In this document: positions 6,176-6,377 of the stretch, in pieces
Position numbering within the stretch: the first letter of the stretch is position 1
Layout: each line of letters begins with the position of its first letter
From: Betaproteobacteria bacterium
Lineage (GTDB): Bacteria > Pseudomonadota > Gammaproteobacteria > Burkholderiales > Burkholderiaceae_D
Assembly (NCBI GenBank): GCA_015655165.1
Contig: JAATFN010000364.1
Span: 1 to 6,377 of the forward strand
DNA: 6,377 nt
Reading direction: 5' to 3'
Made by a program: the position numbers and the translations under genes
Notes under the pieces: generated by a model
Seen by the model: only the letters and a program-made list of their open reading frames with translations
Told to the model about the DNA's origin: nothing
The model's database searches: none

Positions 6176-6377
6176 TTACTGCGCTTCTTTCAACTGCTCG
6201 AGAATGGCCGGGTTTTCCAGCGTCGAGATATCTTGTGTGATCTTCTCGCCTTTGGCCAACACGCGTAACAAACGGCGCATGATTTTACCGGACCGTGTTT
6301 TGGGCAGGTTGTCACCGAACCGGATATCCTTCGGTTTGGCAATCGCACCAATTTCTTTGCCGACCCATTCACGTAAC
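6176..6377 (-). CDS. acs: Acetyl-CoA synthetase, C-terminal fragment (runs off the window)
   Basis: The reverse strand encodes the last 66 residues of an AMP-forming acetate:CoA ligase, cut by the window edge. The enzyme makes acetyl-CoA from acetate, ATP and CoA in the cytoplasm. The visible part is the mobile C-terminal domain: [14 protein letters not shown], then [19 protein letters not shown], ending [13 protein letters not shown] and TAA (6178-6176). The Lys in SGK (codon 6286-6284) corresponds to the catalytic lysine that is reversibly acetylated in Salmonella Acs (Lys609). The [12 protein letters not shown] block is highly characteristic of Acs, although propionyl-CoA synthetase (PrpE) shares much of it; the ending favours Acs. 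It faces the two-component genes, so it is a separate transcription unit. Its open frame ends at 6376, with one spare base. Confidence 0.9.
   Translation of the reverse strand, partial: LREWVGKEIGAIAKPKDIRFGDNLPKTRSGKIMRRLLRVLAKGEKITQDISTLENPAILEQLKEAQ

Noticed and set aside
6190..6372. 60-codon - strand frame at the right edge.
   Set aside because: It is the wrong frame of acs; the true acs frame ends at 6176-6178 and gives the [12 protein letters not shown] motif.
1..6377. CRISPR arrays, tRNA/rRNA genes, insertion sequences, toxin-antitoxin or phage-defence genes.
   Set aside because: No regular repeats, transposase motifs, terminal inverted repeats or RNA gene signatures were seen. The genes are intact and tightly packed, with similar base composition throughout.

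Overview
The window carries a compact five-gene cluster on the + strand, followed by the 3' end of an acetyl-CoA synthetase gene on the - strand. The cluster is: a periplasmic solute-binding protein (193-1164), an ABC permease (1179-2000), an ABC ATPase (2002-2796), a DctB-like membrane sensor kinase (2866-4740) and a DctD-like sigma-54-dependent response regulator (4742-6109). The first three form a complete NitT/TauT-type (nitrate/sulfonate/taurine superfamily) ABC importer. Moderate GC content, the gram-negative secretion signal, the DctB/DctD architecture and the acs tail suggest a proteobacterium, probably a betaproteobacterium (Burkholderiales-like). That placement is inferred from style, not from a marker gene.

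Region by region: 1-192 is a non-coding leader with a well-formed sigma-54 control region. It has a consensus -24/-12 promoter at 96-111, a full match to the IHF consensus at 67-79, and an imperfect dyad at 1-18 at a distance suited to an enhancer-binding protein. The importer genes follow at tight spacing (14 and 1 nt), each with its own Shine-Dalgarno sequence. The 69-nt gap at 2797-2865 before the kinase holds a 10-bp perfect palindrome and a 13-bp-stem hairpin that overlaps a possible sigma-70 promoter. Kinase and regulator are 1 nt apart. A strong GC-rich hairpin (6129-6153) lies between the regulator and the convergent acs gene.

How it fits together (inference): the kinase has the DctB-type periplasmic sensor signature, so it probably senses an organic acid outside the cytoplasm and phosphorylates the regulator at Asp64. 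The regulator's AAA+ domain would then open the sigma-54 promoter in front of the importer, helped by IHF bending. Seeing both ends of the loop, the sigma-54/IHF promoter and the sigma-54 activator, in one cluster is the main result. It also suggests that this TauABC-like importer carries a carboxylate rather than taurine or a sulfonate. The GAFTGA loop of the regulator reads GAFTSA, a variant at the sigma-54 contact motif.
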